DNA of 64,000 nucleotides, taken from assembly GCF_013618635.1 (NCBI RefSeq), contig NZ_JABLSJ010000003.1, forward strand, positions 124,001 through 188,000, in the 5' to 3' direction. The DNA is from Thalassobacillus sp. CUG 92003 (GTDB lineage: Bacteria > Bacillota > Bacilli > Bacillales > Halobacillaceae). Of this stretch, positions 1 to 10,001 are shown one piece after another; position 1 is the stretch's first letter, and every line of letters starts with the position of its first letter. Below the pieces are notes generated by a model, which was given only the letters and a program-made list of their open reading frames with translations, ran no database searches and was not told the DNA's origin. The position numbers were made by a program, and so were the translations under genes.

Positions 1-1270
1 TCAAATCACGCGCAAGCGTCGACGGGTTGCAGGAAACGTAAACGATCCGTTCGGGTTGCATTTCGAGCATGGCGTGTAGGAGGTTCTCGTCGCAGCCTTT
101 GCGCGGTGGGTCGACGACGATGACGTCGGGGCGCAGGCCTTGGGAGAGCCACCAGGGCATGATTTTTTCGGCTTGGCCGACGTAGAATTCGGCGTTGTCG
201 ATGTTGTTGAGTTTGGCGTTCTTTTTGGCGTCTGTGACGGCGTCCGGGACGACTTCGACGCCGTATACGTGTTTGGCGTTTTCAGCAAGAAACAGGGAGA
301 TGGTACCGATGCCGCAATAGGCGTCAATGACGGTTTCGCGTCCGCGTAAGTCGGCGTATTCCAGTGCTTTATCATACAGCTGCTTCGTTTGGTTCGGGTT
401 GACTTGATAGAACGATTTTGGTGAGATCATGAATTTAATATCACCGATTGTGTCATAGATATAGTCATCGCCCCAGAGGACGGTTGTTTTGTCTCCGAGG
501 ATGACGTTTGTCTGCTCGCTGTTAACGTTCTGTACGATTGATTTGACGTTCGGGAAGGTATCTTTGATCTCGTCGATCAACTTGTCTTTCCCGGGAAGTT
601 TGTCGGTTCTAGTGATCAAAACGACCATAATGTCGTTGGTGTTCTGTCCGGTACGGACCATGATATGGCGAAGATCGCCGCGATGATTGCCTTCGTGATA
701 AGCAGAGATACCGAGGCGCTCTGCGATGCGCCGGACGGTTTCGACCATGCGATCGTTTTGTTCGTCCTGGATAAGGCATGTGTCCATATCGATGACTTTG
801 TGACTGCGTTTTTGGTAAAAGCCTGCCTTCAATTGGCCGTTCTGTTCGTCGACAGGGATTTGGATTTTATTGCGATAACGCCAGGGATCATCCATCCCTA
901 TGACGGGGTGGACGGGGACATGGCTGAGATGACCGAATTTATGCATAGCGTCTTTGACCTGTTTATGTTTCATATCGAGCTGCATGGCATAACTCATATG
1001 CTGCAGCTGGCAGCCGCCGCATTTGTAATAGACGTTACAAGGTGGTTCGACACGGTCGGAACTGGCTTCGTTCACCTTGACCAGCCGGCCGAAGCCGAAG
1101 TTCTTCTTCACCTTGACGACTTTGACTTGGGCTGTTTCACCAGGCAGTCCATATGGAACAAATAAGGGATAGCCATCTATTTTTCCGACGCCATTCCCTT
1201 CATGGGTCAAATCTTCAAACGATAAATCGATCGTTTCATTCTTTTGCACTGGCGGTTTTGCTTTCGCCAT
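1..1270 (-). CDS. rlmCD: 23S rRNA (uracil-5-)-methyltransferase RlmCD, 3' end cut by window edge
   Basis: This is a SAM-dependent RNA m5U methyltransferase of the RumA/TrmA family; the Bacillus enzyme modifies two uracils of 23S rRNA. About 423 residues are visible. An N-terminal TRAM domain (about residues 10-70) is followed by an iron-sulfur cysteine set ([11 protein letters not shown], with a later DTCLIQ), then the methyltransferase core with the SAM loop [11 protein letters not shown], the VVDPPRKGC motif and the catalytic [11 protein letters not shown] motif. The frame is still open at base 1, so only the last residues are missing. The start is the ATG at 1270, with AGAGGA about ten bases upstream. 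The gene lies downstream of dgkB and is separated from it by a terminator. Identification is firm; the exact target uracils are assumed from Bacillus. Confidence 0.93.
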   Translation of the reverse strand, partial: MAKAKPPVQKNETIDLSFEDLTHEGNGVGKIDGYPLFVPYGLPGETAQVKVVKVKKNFGFGRLVKVNEASSDRVEPPCNVYYKCGGCQLQHMSYAMQLDMKHKQVKDAMHKFGHLSHVPVHPVIGMDDPWRYRNKIQIPVDEQNGQLKAGFYQKRSHKVIDMDTCLIQDEQNDRMVETVRRIAERLGISAYHEGNHRGDLRHIMVRTGQNTNDIMVVLITRTDKLPGKDKLIDEIKDTFPNVKSIVQNVNSEQTNVILGDKTTVLWGDDYIYDTIGDIKFMISPKSFYQVNPNQTKQLYDKALEYADLRGRETVIDAYCGIGTISLFLAENAKHVYGVEVVPDAVTDAKKNAKLNNIDNAEFYVGQAEKIMPWWLSQGLRPDVIVVDPPRKGCDENLLHAMLEMQPERIVYVSCNPSTLARDL

Positions 1271-1355
1271 TTGGGCATCGTCCTCTTTCTTAACAAATTA
1301 GTAGTTATAAAATTCTAACACACTGTTCCTGAAAATGCGATTGCTACAATTCGAC

Positions 1356-1387
1356 AAAAAGCCCTTGCTCAACATTGGAGCAAGGAC
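1356..1387 (-). terminator. Intrinsic terminator after dgkB
   Basis: On the minus strand CCTTGCTC and GAGCAAGG form an 8-bp stem with a seven-base loop, followed by CTTTTTG. It lies between the dgkB stop and the rlmCD start, so rlmCD probably also has its own promoter or depends on readthrough. Confidence 0.75.
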
Positions 1388-1402
1388 AGTTGTGTGAAAA
1401 CC

Positions 1403-2308
1403 TTATGATTCAGGCGTGAATCGATCTTTTGGAACAAAAAAGTCGATATGCTGGTATAAGTTAACAAATTCCCCGGGTAATAATCCGCCAAATTCCCCGT
1501 CAATGTTAAGCTGCATTTTTTCCTCGTTCTGAACTTTCACCCGGCTGGCGGTTGTATGAATAAAGTTGGGGTGTGATAAATGGTTCCCGGTTAACGCTAA
1601 GGTAGCAAGCCGGATGAATTCGGCGATGTTCATCTTTTCAATGATCATCAAGTCAAACAAGCCGTCGTCCATTTGCGCTTTCGGAGCCAGTTTCTCAAAT
1701 CCGCCGACCGAATTGGTATTGGAGACGAGAAACAGCATGATTTCCCCTTTGAATTCCTTGCCGTCATACTCCAATTCCACATAGGTCGGGCGCAAGGAAG
1801 GTATCATCTCGATCCCTTTTAAATAATACGCCAGCTGACCGAGCATCGTTTTCAACTTACTCGGAACTTCATAGGAGAGCTCGGTCAACTTGCCACCGCC
1901 TGCAATATTCATAAAATACTGGTCATTGACGCGGCCAATATCGAGGGCCATCGTGTAATCGTCCAGGATGATATCGACTGCTTTATGAATATTGCGAGGT
2001 ACGGAGAGGGCACGAGCAAAATCATTTGTGGTCCCCATCGGAATGATGCCGAGTTTCGGACGTCCGTCCTGCTCAGCGATTCCATTGATCACTTCATTGA
2101 TGGTGCCGTCTCCCCCGGCGGCGACGATGACGTCGAAATTGCGCTGAACCGCAATGGTTGCGGCTTTGGTTGCGTCACCCGCGCTTGTTGTGGCGTGTGT
2201 GGATGCTTCGTACCCTGCCTGCTCAAATCGCTGCAGAACATCGGGAAGGAGTTTTTTAAATACTTCTCTTCCTGATGTCGGGTTATATATGATCCTGGCA
2301 CGCTTCAT
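1403..2308 (-). CDS. dgkB: Diacylglycerol kinase DgkB
   Basis: A soluble lipid kinase of the DagK/YegS family. It phosphorylates diacylglycerol released by lipoteichoic acid synthesis back to phosphatidic acid at the membrane. The protein has 301 residues, the usual length. The nucleotide-binding motif GGDGTINEV lies around residues 65-73 and IPMGTTNDFARAL around residue 90. The C-terminal half carries the IDGEF signature of the family. The ATG at 2308 is preceded by AGGGGG at good spacing. It sits just after gatB on the same strand, as in B. subtilis (yerQ), with a weak hairpin between them. Confidence 0.93.
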   Translation of the reverse strand: MKRARIIYNPTSGREVFKKLLPDVLQRFEQAGYEASTHATTSAGDATKAATIAVQRNFDVIVAAGGDGTINEVINGIAEQDGRPKLGIIPMGTTNDFARALSVPRNIHKAVDIILDDYTMALDIGRVNDQYFMNIAGGGKLTELSYEVPSKLKTMLGQLAYYLKGIEMIPSLRPTYVELEYDGKEFKGEIMLFLVSNTNSVGGFEKLAPKAQMDDGLFDLMIIEKMNIAEFIRLATLALTGNHLSHPNFIHTTASRVKVQNEEKMQLNIDGEFGGLLPGEFVNLYQHIDFFVPKDRFTPES

Positions 2309-2407
2309 AGGTATTCCCCCTCATCCAGGTGTTTCCGTAGTGCCTCGTTTAATAGGTGTGGCTCCGCTTTTTGTCTATTATATGAACCACATGAACCAAA
2401 CATACAA

Positions 2408-2432
2408 AAGCACGCACCTGAATGCGTGCCTT
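2408..2432 (-). terminator. Weak hairpin between gatB and dgkB
   Basis: The minus strand reads AAGGCACGCA, a six-base loop, then TGCGTGCTT followed by TTGTATGTTT. The stem is good but the T-tract is interrupted, so this may end only part of the gatCAB transcripts. Confidence 0.5.
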
Positions 2433-2458
2433 GTTTCGTCGATTCCTGTTTGAATCGT

Positions 2459-3889
2459 TTACCGTTTGTCCATTTCCTCGAGGATAATTTTATTGACCAT
2501 CGGCGGGTTGGCCTGTCCTTTTGTTGCTTTCATCACTTGACCGACGAGAAAGCCGAGGGCACGGTCTTTTCCGTTTTTATAATCGTCAATTGATTGCGGG
2601 TTCTCATCGAGAATTTTGGTGATAATCTCGGTGAGCTGCCCTTCATCAGAAATTTGTACAAGGCCTTTGTCTTTGACGATTTTCTCCGGGTCACCGCCAT
2701 GTTCCACAAGCTCGGCGAAAACCTTCTTGGCGATTTTAGATGATATCGTGCCGTCTTCCAGCAGCTTGATCATTTTCGCAAGCTCTTCTGGCTTCATCGC
2801 CAGATCGCTGAATTCTTTTTGGTTTTTATTCAAGTGACCGGAGACCTCACCCATCACCCAGTTGGATGCGTGCTTGATATCAGCACCATGGGCGATCGTC
2901 TCTTCAAAGTAATCCGACATGTCTTTATTATTCGTCAAGACCATGGCATCATACTCTGGCAATTCCAGCTCGTCAATGTAGCGTTTCTTCCGGGCATCCG
3001 GCAGCTCAGGAATCTGGCTGTAAATGCGATCCTTCCACGCTTCATCGATGTGGAGCGGTACGAGATCAGGCTCAGGGAAATAACGGTAGTCATCTGATCC
3101 TTCTTTGACACGCATCAAGACGGTCTCTTTTGTTTGTTCATCATAGCGGCGCGTTTCCTGCAAAATTTCACTGCCTGAAAGCAACACCTTTTCCTGCCGC
3201 TTCTCTTCGAACTCCAACCCTTTTTGCACGAAGGAAAAGGAATTCAAGTTCTTCAGTTCTGTCTTCGTGCCGAATGCTTCCTGGCCGATTGGGCGCAGGG
3301 ACAGGTTCGCGTCACAACGCAACGAGCCTTCCTCCATCTTACAATCGGACACGCCCGTATATTGAATGATATTCTTCAATTTTTCTAAGTAAGCATAGGC
3401 TTCCTTAGGTGAACGGATATCCGGCTCTGACACGATTTCCACGAGCGGCGTACCTTGTCGGTTATAGTCTACGAGAGAGTACCCGTCATCTTTGTGGGTC
3501 AACTTACCGGCATCTTCTTCCAGGTGCAGACGTGTGATGCCGATGCGTTTTTTCACCCCGTCCACTTCAATCTCGATCCAGCCGTTTTCCCCGAGGGGTT
3601 GGTCGAATTGAGAGATCTGGTACGCTTTCGGGTTGTCCGGGTAAAAATAGTTTTTACGATCGAATTTGGTATGCGAGGCAATGTTACAATTCAACGCCAT
3701 GGAGGCTTTCATGGCATAGTTGACGGCTTCCTCATTCAAGACTGGCAGGACGCCAGGATACCCCAGGTCGATCGGGTTAACGTTCGTATTCGGTTCATCG
3801 CCAAACATATTAGCCGAAGGACTGAATATTTTGGAAGCTGTTTTTAATTCGACGTGGACCTCAAGTCCGATTACTGTTTCAAAGTTCAT
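2459..3889 (-). CDS. gatB: Asp-tRNA(Asn)/Glu-tRNA(Gln) amidotransferase subunit B
   Basis: GatB binds the mischarged Glu-tRNA(Gln) or Asp-tRNA(Asn), phosphorylates the side-chain carboxylate and accepts ammonia from GatA. The 476 residues match the family length. The N-terminal [12 protein letters not shown] motif, the [11 protein letters not shown] segment, and the C-terminal YqeY-like tail ([12 protein letters not shown]..., [16 protein letters not shown]) are all present. The start overlaps the gatA stop by four bases (ATGA), indicating translational coupling. Third gene of gatC-gatA-gatB. Confidence 0.96.
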   Translation of the reverse strand: MNFETVIGLEVHVELKTASKIFSPSANMFGDEPNTNVNPIDLGYPGVLPVLNEEAVNYAMKASMALNCNIASHTKFDRKNYFYPDNPKAYQISQFDQPLGENGWIEIEVDGVKKRIGITRLHLEEDAGKLTHKDDGYSLVDYNRQGTPLVEIVSEPDIRSPKEAYAYLEKLKNIIQYTGVSDCKMEEGSLRCDANLSLRPIGQEAFGTKTELKNLNSFSFVQKGLEFEEKRQEKVLLSGSEILQETRRYDEQTKETVLMRVKEGSDDYRYFPEPDLVPLHIDEAWKDRIYSQIPELPDARKKRYIDELELPEYDAMVLTNNKDMSDYFEETIAHGADIKHASNWVMGEVSGHLNKNQKEFSDLAMKPEELAKMIKLLEDGTISSKIAKKVFAELVEHGGDPEKIVKDKGLVQISDEGQLTEIITKILDENPQSIDDYKNGKDRALGFLVGQVMKATKGQANPPMVNKIILEEMDKR

Positions 3890-5364
3890 GTCTGCGCACC
3901 TCCAAGGGACGGGCGTTGTTGATGATGATCGGTCGTTTGCTCGTAAGCATGGGCTGTGCGGAAGACCGTCGCTTCGTCAAAGTGACGGCCGATGATTTGT
4001 AAGCCGATCGGCAAGCCATCCGGCGAGAAGCCGCACGGCAGCGAAATTGCCGGCACGCCTGCTAAGTTAACGGGAATGGTCAGGATATCGTTCGCATACA
4101 TCGTGAGCGGGTCGTCCACTTGCTCGCCGATTTTAAAGGCAGGTGTCGGCGTCGTCGGCCCAATGATGACATCATAATCGTTCAAGACCTGATCAAAATC
4201 GTTTTTGATCAACGTACGGACTTGCTGAGCTTTTTTATAATACGCATCATAATAACCGGAACTGAGGGCGAACGTCCCAAGCATGATGCGGCGTTTCACT
4301 TCATCACCGAATCCTTCGCTGCGCGAACGCTTGAACATCTCGAGCATATTCTCAGCGTTCTCTGTGCGCACACCATAACGTACCCCGTCGAACCGCGCCA
4401 GGTTGGCTGACGCTTCAGAGGATGCCAGTAAGTAGTACGTCGCTACCGCATAACGCGAGTGCGGCAAGGACACTTCTTCCCACGTAGCACCGAGTTCTTC
4501 ATATTTTTTCAAGGCAGCAAGCACAGCCTCTTTAACTTCAGGTGAAACCCCTTCGCCTACGTATTCTTTTGGTACAGCAATGCGAAGACCAGACACGTCG
4601 CCGGTCAAATCCTTCGTATAGGATGGAACGTCCACATCCGCTGACGTCGTGTCCATCGGATCGTGGCCCGCAATCGTTTCCAGCAAAAATGCGTTATCTT
4701 CCACGTTCCGCGTAATCGGGCCGATTTGATCCAATGACGAAGCGAACGCTACCAGGCCAAAACGGGACACGCGCCCGTACGTCGGTTTCAAGCCAACAAC
4801 GCCGCAAAAGGCAGCAGGTTGACGGATGGAACCGCCTGTATCAGAACCAAGGGAGAAAAAGACTTCTCCTGCGGCCACAGAAGCTGCCGAAGCACCGCTC
4901 GAGCCGCCCGGAACATAGTCCGTATTCCACGGATTACGCGTCGCAAAATAACTGGAGTTCTCGTTCGATGACCCCATGGCAAACTCGTCCATATTCAATT
5001 TTCCAATAGTGACAGACTTGGCATCCGATAACTTACGAACGACCGTTGCATCATATAAAGGATCGTCAAAATTATCGAGAAATTGACTCGCACAGGTTGT
5101 GCGCAAATGTTTGGTGACGATATTATCCTTCACCCCGATCGGCAGACCGAACAAAGACGGTGCGTCGGAACCCCGCCCTGTTTGATCAAGCTCCTGGGCC
5201 TGGATACGGGCCGCTTCTTCGTTCAACGTAATAAAGGCGTTAACCTGGTCATCCACTTCGGAAATGCGTTGATAAGAAGCATCTACGAGATCCGTCACCG
5301 TAATCTCTTGTTTATGTAGCTTATCCTGCAATTCACGTAACGTATATTCAAACAAAGACATCAT
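3886..5364 (-). CDS. gatA: Asp-tRNA(Asn)/Glu-tRNA(Gln) amidotransferase subunit A
   Basis: This is the amidase-signature subunit that hydrolyses glutamine and channels ammonia to GatB. The Ser-cisSer-Lys triad is recognisable: Lys in GVKDNI near residue 79, serines in [15 protein letters not shown] near 154 and [12 protein letters not shown] near 178. It has 492 residues, close to the usual 485. Two consecutive ATGs follow AAGGAGG; the first gives four bases of spacing and the second seven, so the true start may be 5361. It follows gatC by nine bases. Confidence 0.96.
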   Translation of the reverse strand: MMSLFEYTLRELQDKLHKQEITVTDLVDASYQRISEVDDQVNAFITLNEEAARIQAQELDQTGRGSDAPSLFGLPIGVKDNIVTKHLRTTCASQFLDNFDDPLYDATVVRKLSDAKSVTIGKLNMDEFAMGSSNENSSYFATRNPWNTDYVPGGSSGASAASVAAGEVFFSLGSDTGGSIRQPAAFCGVVGLKPTYGRVSRFGLVAFASSLDQIGPITRNVEDNAFLLETIAGHDPMDTTSADVDVPSYTKDLTGDVSGLRIAVPKEYVGEGVSPEVKEAVLAALKKYEELGATWEEVSLPHSRYAVATYYLLASSEASANLARFDGVRYGVRTENAENMLEMFKRSRSEGFGDEVKRRIMLGTFALSSGYYDAYYKKAQQVRTLIKNDFDQVLNDYDVIIGPTTPTPAFKIGEQVDDPLTMYANDILTIPVNLAGVPAISLPCGFSPDGLPIGLQIIGRHFDEATVFRTAHAYEQTTDHHQQRPSLGGAQT

Positions 5365-5373
5365 CGAACCTCC

Positions 5374-5664
5374 TTATTCCAACACAGATGGCACTTTAAA
5401 TTGACCATCCTGCTTCTCTGGTGCGTTTTTCAGTACATCTTCCTGTTCAAGCCATTTCTTAGGCTCGTCCTTGCGCATAACATTCTTCAAATCAAGCACG
5501 TGTGTCGTTGGTTCCACGCCGCTTGTGTCCAGTTCATTCAACTGCTCAGCATAGGTGATGATATCATCAAGCTGCTTCGTGAATTTGTCTGCCTCATCTT
5601 CTGAGATGGCAAGGCGGGCAAGGTGCGCCACGTGTTTTACTTGTTCTTTACTGATGCGTGACAT
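5374..5664 (-). CDS. gatC: Asp-tRNA(Asn)/Glu-tRNA(Gln) amidotransferase subunit C
   Basis: A small stabilising subunit that wraps around GatA and GatB. The 96 residues include the typical N-terminal helix ([34 protein letters not shown]) and a C-terminal segment with LRKDEP-like and VPSVLE motifs. The ATG at 5664 follows GGGAGG. It is the first gene of the gat operon and has a good sigma-A promoter directly upstream. Confidence 0.95.
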   Translation of the reverse strand: MSRISKEQVKHVAHLARLAISEDEADKFTKQLDDIITYAEQLNELDTSGVEPTTHVLDLKNVMRKDEPKKWLEQEDVLKNAPEKQDGQFKVPSVLE

Positions 5665-5696
5665 ATCGGTTCAACCTCCCATTTAATCGATCAGTT

Positions 5697-5725
5697 ATCA
5701 TAATATAGAATCATACCAAATTCAA
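5697..5725 (-). promoter_or_regulatory. Sigma-A promoter of gatCAB
   Basis: On the minus strand TTGAAT (5725-5720) and TATGAT (5702-5697) are separated by exactly 17 bases, about 30 bases upstream of gatC. Confidence 0.7.
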
Positions 5726-5828
5726 TGCTATTTATTCAATCATTCATAACTTCACTTATTTTAACATAAACGAACGGGCTTCTCATTCCCACGCTCGAAA
5801 GTTATCGGTTGCTCCTTTTTTAGACCAA

Positions 5829-5874
5829 TAAAAAACCAAAGGACCCATCATCGGTTGAGGGTCCTTTGGCTCGA
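5829..5874 (-). terminator. Terminator of putP
   Basis: CCAAAGGACCC and GGGTCCTTTGG form an 11-bp perfect stem followed on the minus strand by TTTTTTATT. It ends the putP unit before the gat promoter. Confidence 0.85.
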
Positions 5875-5894
5875 TTATGGTTTCGATAAATCGT

Positions 5895-7418
5895 TTAACG
5901 ATTCCGGGCAGTTTCGAATTCTGCCACAATATCTGGTGATGGCTTAGAACCTAAAGTACTTACAAGAACCGTCACGAGCAAGTTCAATGCGAAACCTGGC
6001 AAGATTTCATATAGATCGAATATGCCGCCTGGTCCTCCGCTTAAGAAATCGGCCCACACGACGACCGTTACAGCACCGACAATGATACCGGCAACTGCGC
6101 CATTTCGTGAGATGCCTTTCCAGAAGAGGGACAGGATGATGATCGGCCCGAATGCAGCCCCGAATCCTGCCCACGCGTAGGAGACGAGATCAAGCACGGT
6201 GCTGTCTGGATTTTGAGCAAGTAAGATCGCAATTAATGCGATGACGGCAACAGCGATCCGGCCAACCCATACGAGTTCGCGCTCTGAAGCCTGCTTACGC
6301 AAAATGGCTTTGTAAAAGTCTTCTGCCACGGCTGAAGATGAAACGAGCAACTGCGAGTCGATCGTACTCATGATGGCCGACAGAATAGCAGCCAACAAGA
6401 CACCTGAAACGATTGGGTTGAACAGGATCTGTGAAAATCCGATGAAGATTTGCTCAGAATTGTCGAGTAATTGCACGCCATCGACTGTAGTCAAGGCAAT
6501 GCCGAATTCCTGCAGCGTGCTCACGTCCTGGTTGGCCACATAGGCGTAGCCGACAAGCCCTGTGAAGATCGCGCCATATAAACCGACGACCATCCACGTG
6601 ATCCCGATGAAACGTGCTTTCGGCACATCGTTAGGTGAACGCAAGGCCATAAACCGTGTAATGATGTGAGGCTGGCCAAAATAGCCAAGACCCCAGGCTA
6701 ATGATGAAATAATCGCAATCATGCCGACGCCCTGCACCATGTTCAAGTGGTCTGGGCTAATCTCACCGACAGCTTGGATGGCCGATCCCCAGCCGCCAAG
6801 TTCAAACATCGCTACAATAGGGACGATGACCAGAGCAAGGAACATCAAGATCCCCTGTACGAAGTCCGTCCAGCTGACCGCAAGGAAACCACCGAGGAAT
6901 GTATAGCTGATAATAATGATAGCACCAATCCATAATGCTTGCGTATAGGATAAGTTGAAGGATGCTTCGAATAGCGTAGCACCTGCAACCATCCCAGAAG
7001 AGGTGTAGAACGTGAAGAATAAAAGAATAACAAGTGCGGATATCACACGTAAAATATGTGAAGTGTCTTTGAAACGATTTTCAAGAAAATCAGGAATCGT
7101 AATCGAATCATTCGCTACTTCTGTGTAAACGCGCAGAGGTCTCGCTACAAACTGCCAGTTCAAGTAGGCACCGATTGCAAGCCCTACTCCGATCCATGCG
7201 CCTGATAGACCAGATGCATAAATGGCTCCTGGAAGTCCAAGTAATAACCAGCCGCTCATATCCGATGCGCCGGCACTTAAAGCTGCCACGCCCGGTCCGA
7301 GACGACGTCCGCCTAATACATAGTCTGATAAATTACTGGTCAATCGATAGGATGCAAATCCAATGACGAGCATACCTAACAAATAAACAATAAACGTTAC
7401 TAAAGTCGCTGTACCCAT
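5895..7418 (-). CDS. putP: Sodium/proline symporter PutP
   Basis: A sodium:solute symporter (SSS family, LeuT fold) that imports proline with Na+ as a nutrient or compatible solute. It has 507 residues and about 13 hydrophobic segments. Recognisable family motifs include YVLGGRRLGPGVAALSAGASDMSGWLLLGLPG near the N-terminus, the GYFGQPHIITRFMA segment and SAIMSTIDSQLLVSSSAVAEDFY in the second half. The AGAGGAGA ribosome site lies inside the end of the small accessory gene six bases upstream. rocA lies just upstream on the same strand, so uptake and catabolism of proline are neighbours. Confidence 0.93.
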   Translation of the reverse strand: MGTATLVTFIVYLLGMLVIGFASYRLTSNLSDYVLGGRRLGPGVAALSAGASDMSGWLLLGLPGAIYASGLSGAWIGVGLAIGAYLNWQFVARPLRVYTEVANDSITIPDFLENRFKDTSHILRVISALVILLFFTFYTSSGMVAGATLFEASFNLSYTQALWIGAIIIISYTFLGGFLAVSWTDFVQGILMFLALVIVPIVAMFELGGWGSAIQAVGEISPDHLNMVQGVGMIAIISSLAWGLGYFGQPHIITRFMALRSPNDVPKARFIGITWMVVGLYGAIFTGLVGYAYVANQDVSTLQEFGIALTTVDGVQLLDNSEQIFIGFSQILFNPIVSGVLLAAILSAIMSTIDSQLLVSSSAVAEDFYKAILRKQASERELVWVGRIAVAVIALIAILLAQNPDSTVLDLVSYAWAGFGAAFGPIIILSLFWKGISRNGAVAGIIVGAVTVVVWADFLSGGPGGIFDLYEILPGFALNLLVTVLVSTLGSKPSPDIVAEFETARNR

Positions 7419-7424
7419 TGTCTT

Positions 7425-7529
7425 TTATGATCTCCTCTCTGTGAATAAAGTAATGACACTAAGTAAAATTAAGATTGGCATTGGCACAAACATCCAAAAC
7501 CATGTGGCGCCTGATAATGCGTATTCCAT
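7425..7529 (-). CDS. Small single-span membrane protein, symporter accessory type (34 aa)
   Basis: The reading frame runs from an ATG at 7529 to a TAA at 7425-7427 and encodes MEYALSGATWFWMFVPMPIL followed by a hydrophobic stretch and TERRS. It has one predicted transmembrane helix and a positively charged end. AGGGGGTG precedes the ATG. It ends six bases before putP and contains the putP ribosome site, so the two are almost certainly co-translated. Short one-helix proteins encoded directly before SSS symporters are known as symporter small accessory proteins; assignment here rests on length, topology and position. Confidence 0.8.
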   Translation of the reverse strand: MEYALSGATWFWMFVPMPILILLSVITLFTERRS

Positions 7530-7792
7530 CGTCACACCCCCTAAGCCTTGATAATACACTTCTATGCAATCCGCTTCCATTTTACGCATATGAGCAGAAA
7601 GTCATAGAAATGCCAAAAGACAGTCACAGGTACAAATATATCATACCTGAAATGTTAGAACATTGCAAAAATTCCCTTATTCTATAGGCCTTTGTATGTT
7701 TATTCATCTTTTTTGAGATATCATACATATATTTATCCATTTCACCATATCTATTCACTCGAGCTAATAATTAAAAATTTCGCCATTTAGCA
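7530..7792. other. AT-rich intergenic region between rocA and the putP unit
   Basis: About 260 bases with no convincing gene. It should carry the putP promoter: a TATTAT lies just upstream of the small accessory gene but no clear -35 box is visible. Confidence 0.5.
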
Positions 7793-7826
7793 AGCAAAAC
7801 CCTTCCATAACATGAAAGGGTTTTGC
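7793..7826 (-). terminator. Terminator of rocA
   Basis: The minus strand reads GCAAAACCC, TTTCATGTTATGGAA, GGGTTTTGC. The arms are perfect; the 3' arm itself carries the T-run. Confidence 0.75.
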
Positions 7827-7829
7827 AAT

Positions 7830-9386
7830 TTACAGCATTTCCGAAGATGTTTTACCTTGCATATGGTGAAGCAAGTAGTCTGGACCGCCTGCTTTAGAGT
7901 CCGTTCCTGACATGTTAAAGCCACCAAATGGATGATAACCGACAATAGCAGCGGTACACCCTCTGTTAAAGTACAAGTTCCCGACCATAAAGTCTTCCCT
8001 GGCCTGTTCAATATGATGGCGATTCGTCGTGATCACAGCACCTGTGAGGCCGTATTCCGTATTATTCGCGATCATGATGGCTTCATCAAAATCACGTGCT
8101 TTCGTAAACGCAACAACCGGCCCGAATATTTCTTCCTGCATAATCCGCGCTTCCGGATCCACATCAGCAAAGACAGTCGGTTCGACAAACCACCCTTTGC
8201 TGTCATCACCTTTTCCGCCAGTCATCAACTTGCCTTCTTTCTTCCCAATCTTAATATAATCCATAATCTTGTCATAGGCACCCTGGTCAATGACCGGGCC
8301 CATATAAGCGTGATGATTGACGGGATTTCCGTAATTGACTGTATCTTTTGTCAGTTCAACAACGCGGTCGAGCAACGTGTCATAGATGTCTTCATGGGCA
8401 ACGACGCGCGAACACGCTGAACATTTCTGGCCGGAAAAGCCAAATGCTGAGTACGTAATCGCATTAGCGGCCAACTCTAGGTCAGCATCGCGATCAACGA
8501 CAATCGTATCTTTGCCGCCCATTTCAATGATCGTACGTTTCAGCCATTTTTGTCCAGATTGAACTTTAGCCGCCCGTTCAAAAATACGGGTCCCTACATC
8601 ACGTGACCCCGTAAAACTGACGAACCGCGTTCTCGGATGGTCCACCAAATAATCCCCAACTTCCTTCCCGCTGCCCGGAATGTAATTGATCACGCCGTCT
8701 GGCAGTCCTGCCTCTTCAAGGACTTCCATCATTTTGTACGCGATGATCGGCGTCGAACTCGCCGGTTTCAACAGGACCGTATTCCCCGACACCATCGATG
8801 CCACCGTCGTTCCACACATGATTGCAAACAAGAAGTTCCAGGGCGAGATCACCACGCCAACCCCAAGCGGAATGTAGTGAAAACGATTGTTCTCCACCGG
8901 ACGCGAGTTGATCTCAAACCCTTCATCAATCCGCAACATCTGCCGGCCGTAATATTCCATGAAATCAATCGCTTCAGCCGTGTCGGCATCCGCTTCCTTC
9001 CACGGCTTGCCGCCTTCTTTCACGAGATGAGCCGAAAATTCATGCTTCCGGCGCCTGACGATAGCAGCGGCACGGAATAAAATATCCGCTCGAAACGCTG
9101 CTTTTGTTTTCCGCCACCATTCAAAGGTCTCGTCTGCTGCCTGATGAGCTTTTTCAGCTAACGCTTCGTTAGCCTTCGCAACGTAACCGATCACTTCGTT
9201 ATGATCAGCAGGATTCACCACTTTAATGGTGCGATCCGTCATAATCCGCTGCCCGCCGATAATGAGAGGATAAGATTTGCCGAGCTCTCCCTCTACCTGT
9301 TTGATCGCTGCTTCAAACGCCTGGCGATTAGCTTCAATTGTAAAATCAGTAAATGGTTCGTGCTGATATGCAACTACCATACGCAT
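7830..9386 (-). CDS. rocA: 1-pyrroline-5-carboxylate dehydrogenase RocA
   Basis: This NAD-dependent aldehyde dehydrogenase oxidises glutamate semialdehyde to glutamate in proline and arginine catabolism. The 518 residues align end to end with RocA/PruA1. Visible are the cofactor-binding [19 protein letters not shown], the catalytic glutamate in IIEMGGKDT and the catalytic cysteine in [11 protein letters not shown], and the C-terminal [25 protein letters not shown]. Two in-frame ATGs (9386 and 9380) follow AGGAGG; the second has the better spacing. No proline dehydrogenase gene is adjacent in the window. Confidence 0.95.
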   Translation of the reverse strand: MRMVVAYQHEPFTDFTIEANRQAFEAAIKQVEGELGKSYPLIIGGQRIMTDRTIKVVNPADHNEVIGYVAKANEALAEKAHQAADETFEWWRKTKAAFRADILFRAAAIVRRRKHEFSAHLVKEGGKPWKEADADTAEAIDFMEYYGRQMLRIDEGFEINSRPVENNRFHYIPLGVGVVISPWNFLFAIMCGTTVASMVSGNTVLLKPASSTPIIAYKMMEVLEEAGLPDGVINYIPGSGKEVGDYLVDHPRTRFVSFTGSRDVGTRIFERAAKVQSGQKWLKRTIIEMGGKDTIVVDRDADLELAANAITYSAFGFSGQKCSACSRVVAHEDIYDTLLDRVVELTKDTVNYGNPVNHHAYMGPVIDQGAYDKIMDYIKIGKKEGKLMTGGKGDDSKGWFVEPTVFADVDPEARIMQEEIFGPVVAFTKARDFDEAIMIANNTEYGLTGAVITTNRHHIEQAREDFMVGNLYFNRGCTAAIVGYHPFGGFNMSGTDSKAGGPDYLLHHMQGKTSSEML

Positions 9387-9549
9387 TCTGCCTCCTTGAA
9401 CATGTTCACATTAGTCTATGCTAGTATCTCCTGCTCATCCATCACTATGCTGCTCTTTTGCGCTCTTTTGGTCCTTTTGCAGAGCGGTGTTTCATTTTAG
9501 AGAAGTGGTTCGGAATGTATGTGTATAGGATGGATTATATCTGCGGGGG

Positions 9550-9896
9550 AGCGGCATGTAATCTTCTTTTTCTGGCTTGTAAGTTTGCCGCGGCATGTAA
9601 ATGTGTCGATTTGGCTTGAAATCATCAGCTTCTGGACCGGTTTTGTGAGCAACTGGCGGGGTGATCTGCTGATTTGGCATGAAGCAATATGAATTCGGCT
9701 TGTATTGACCTTGCCTGCTTACGTGCGGCTTGTATCTGATACAGATGGGAGCATATAACGTGGTTTCGGCTTATATCTGACCCTCCGCGGAGGGATTTTT
9801 TTATTGTAGACTGAGGTGGGGAGTGTATTTGGAGTGTTGAGGATTATATTTAGTGGAGAATGGCATATAAAGCTCACTTTCTGGCTTGTAAGGTTG
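9550..9896. repeat. Degenerate 20-21 bp periodic repeat array 1
   Basis: A GGCWTRTAA core recurs on the plus strand at 9553, 9574, 9592, 9613, 9676, 9697, 9727, 9768, 9862 and 9883, with diverged copies between. Spacing is mostly 18-22 bases. Between the cores only a weak consensus is kept. Short open frames here (for example 9492-9680, minus) have no ribosome site and change frame with every unit, so I read the region as non-coding. Confidence 0.6.
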
Positions 9897-9928
9897 CTGA
9901 CATCTCATTCCACAACGCGCTATAACAT

Positions 9929-9970
9929 AAAAAGGTCCGAACAATTTCAGCGAAATCGTTCGGACCTTTT
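9929..9970 (-). terminator. Terminator of the camS operon
   Basis: AAAAGGTCCGAAC and GTTCGGACCTTTT form a 13-bp perfect stem with a partly complementary inner loop. A T-run follows on the minus strand; a shorter one follows on the plus strand. Confidence 0.85.
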
Positions 9971-10001
9971 GCAATTTATTCTGTTTTAAACCAGCCTCTT
10001 C

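Noticed and set aside
1-375. 124-codon minus-strand frame at the left edge
   Set aside because: It is in another frame inside rlmCD, whose motifs run through to base 1.
9492-9680. 62-codon minus-strand frame
   Set aside because: It lies in the degenerate array, has no ribosome site and its composition follows the repeat.
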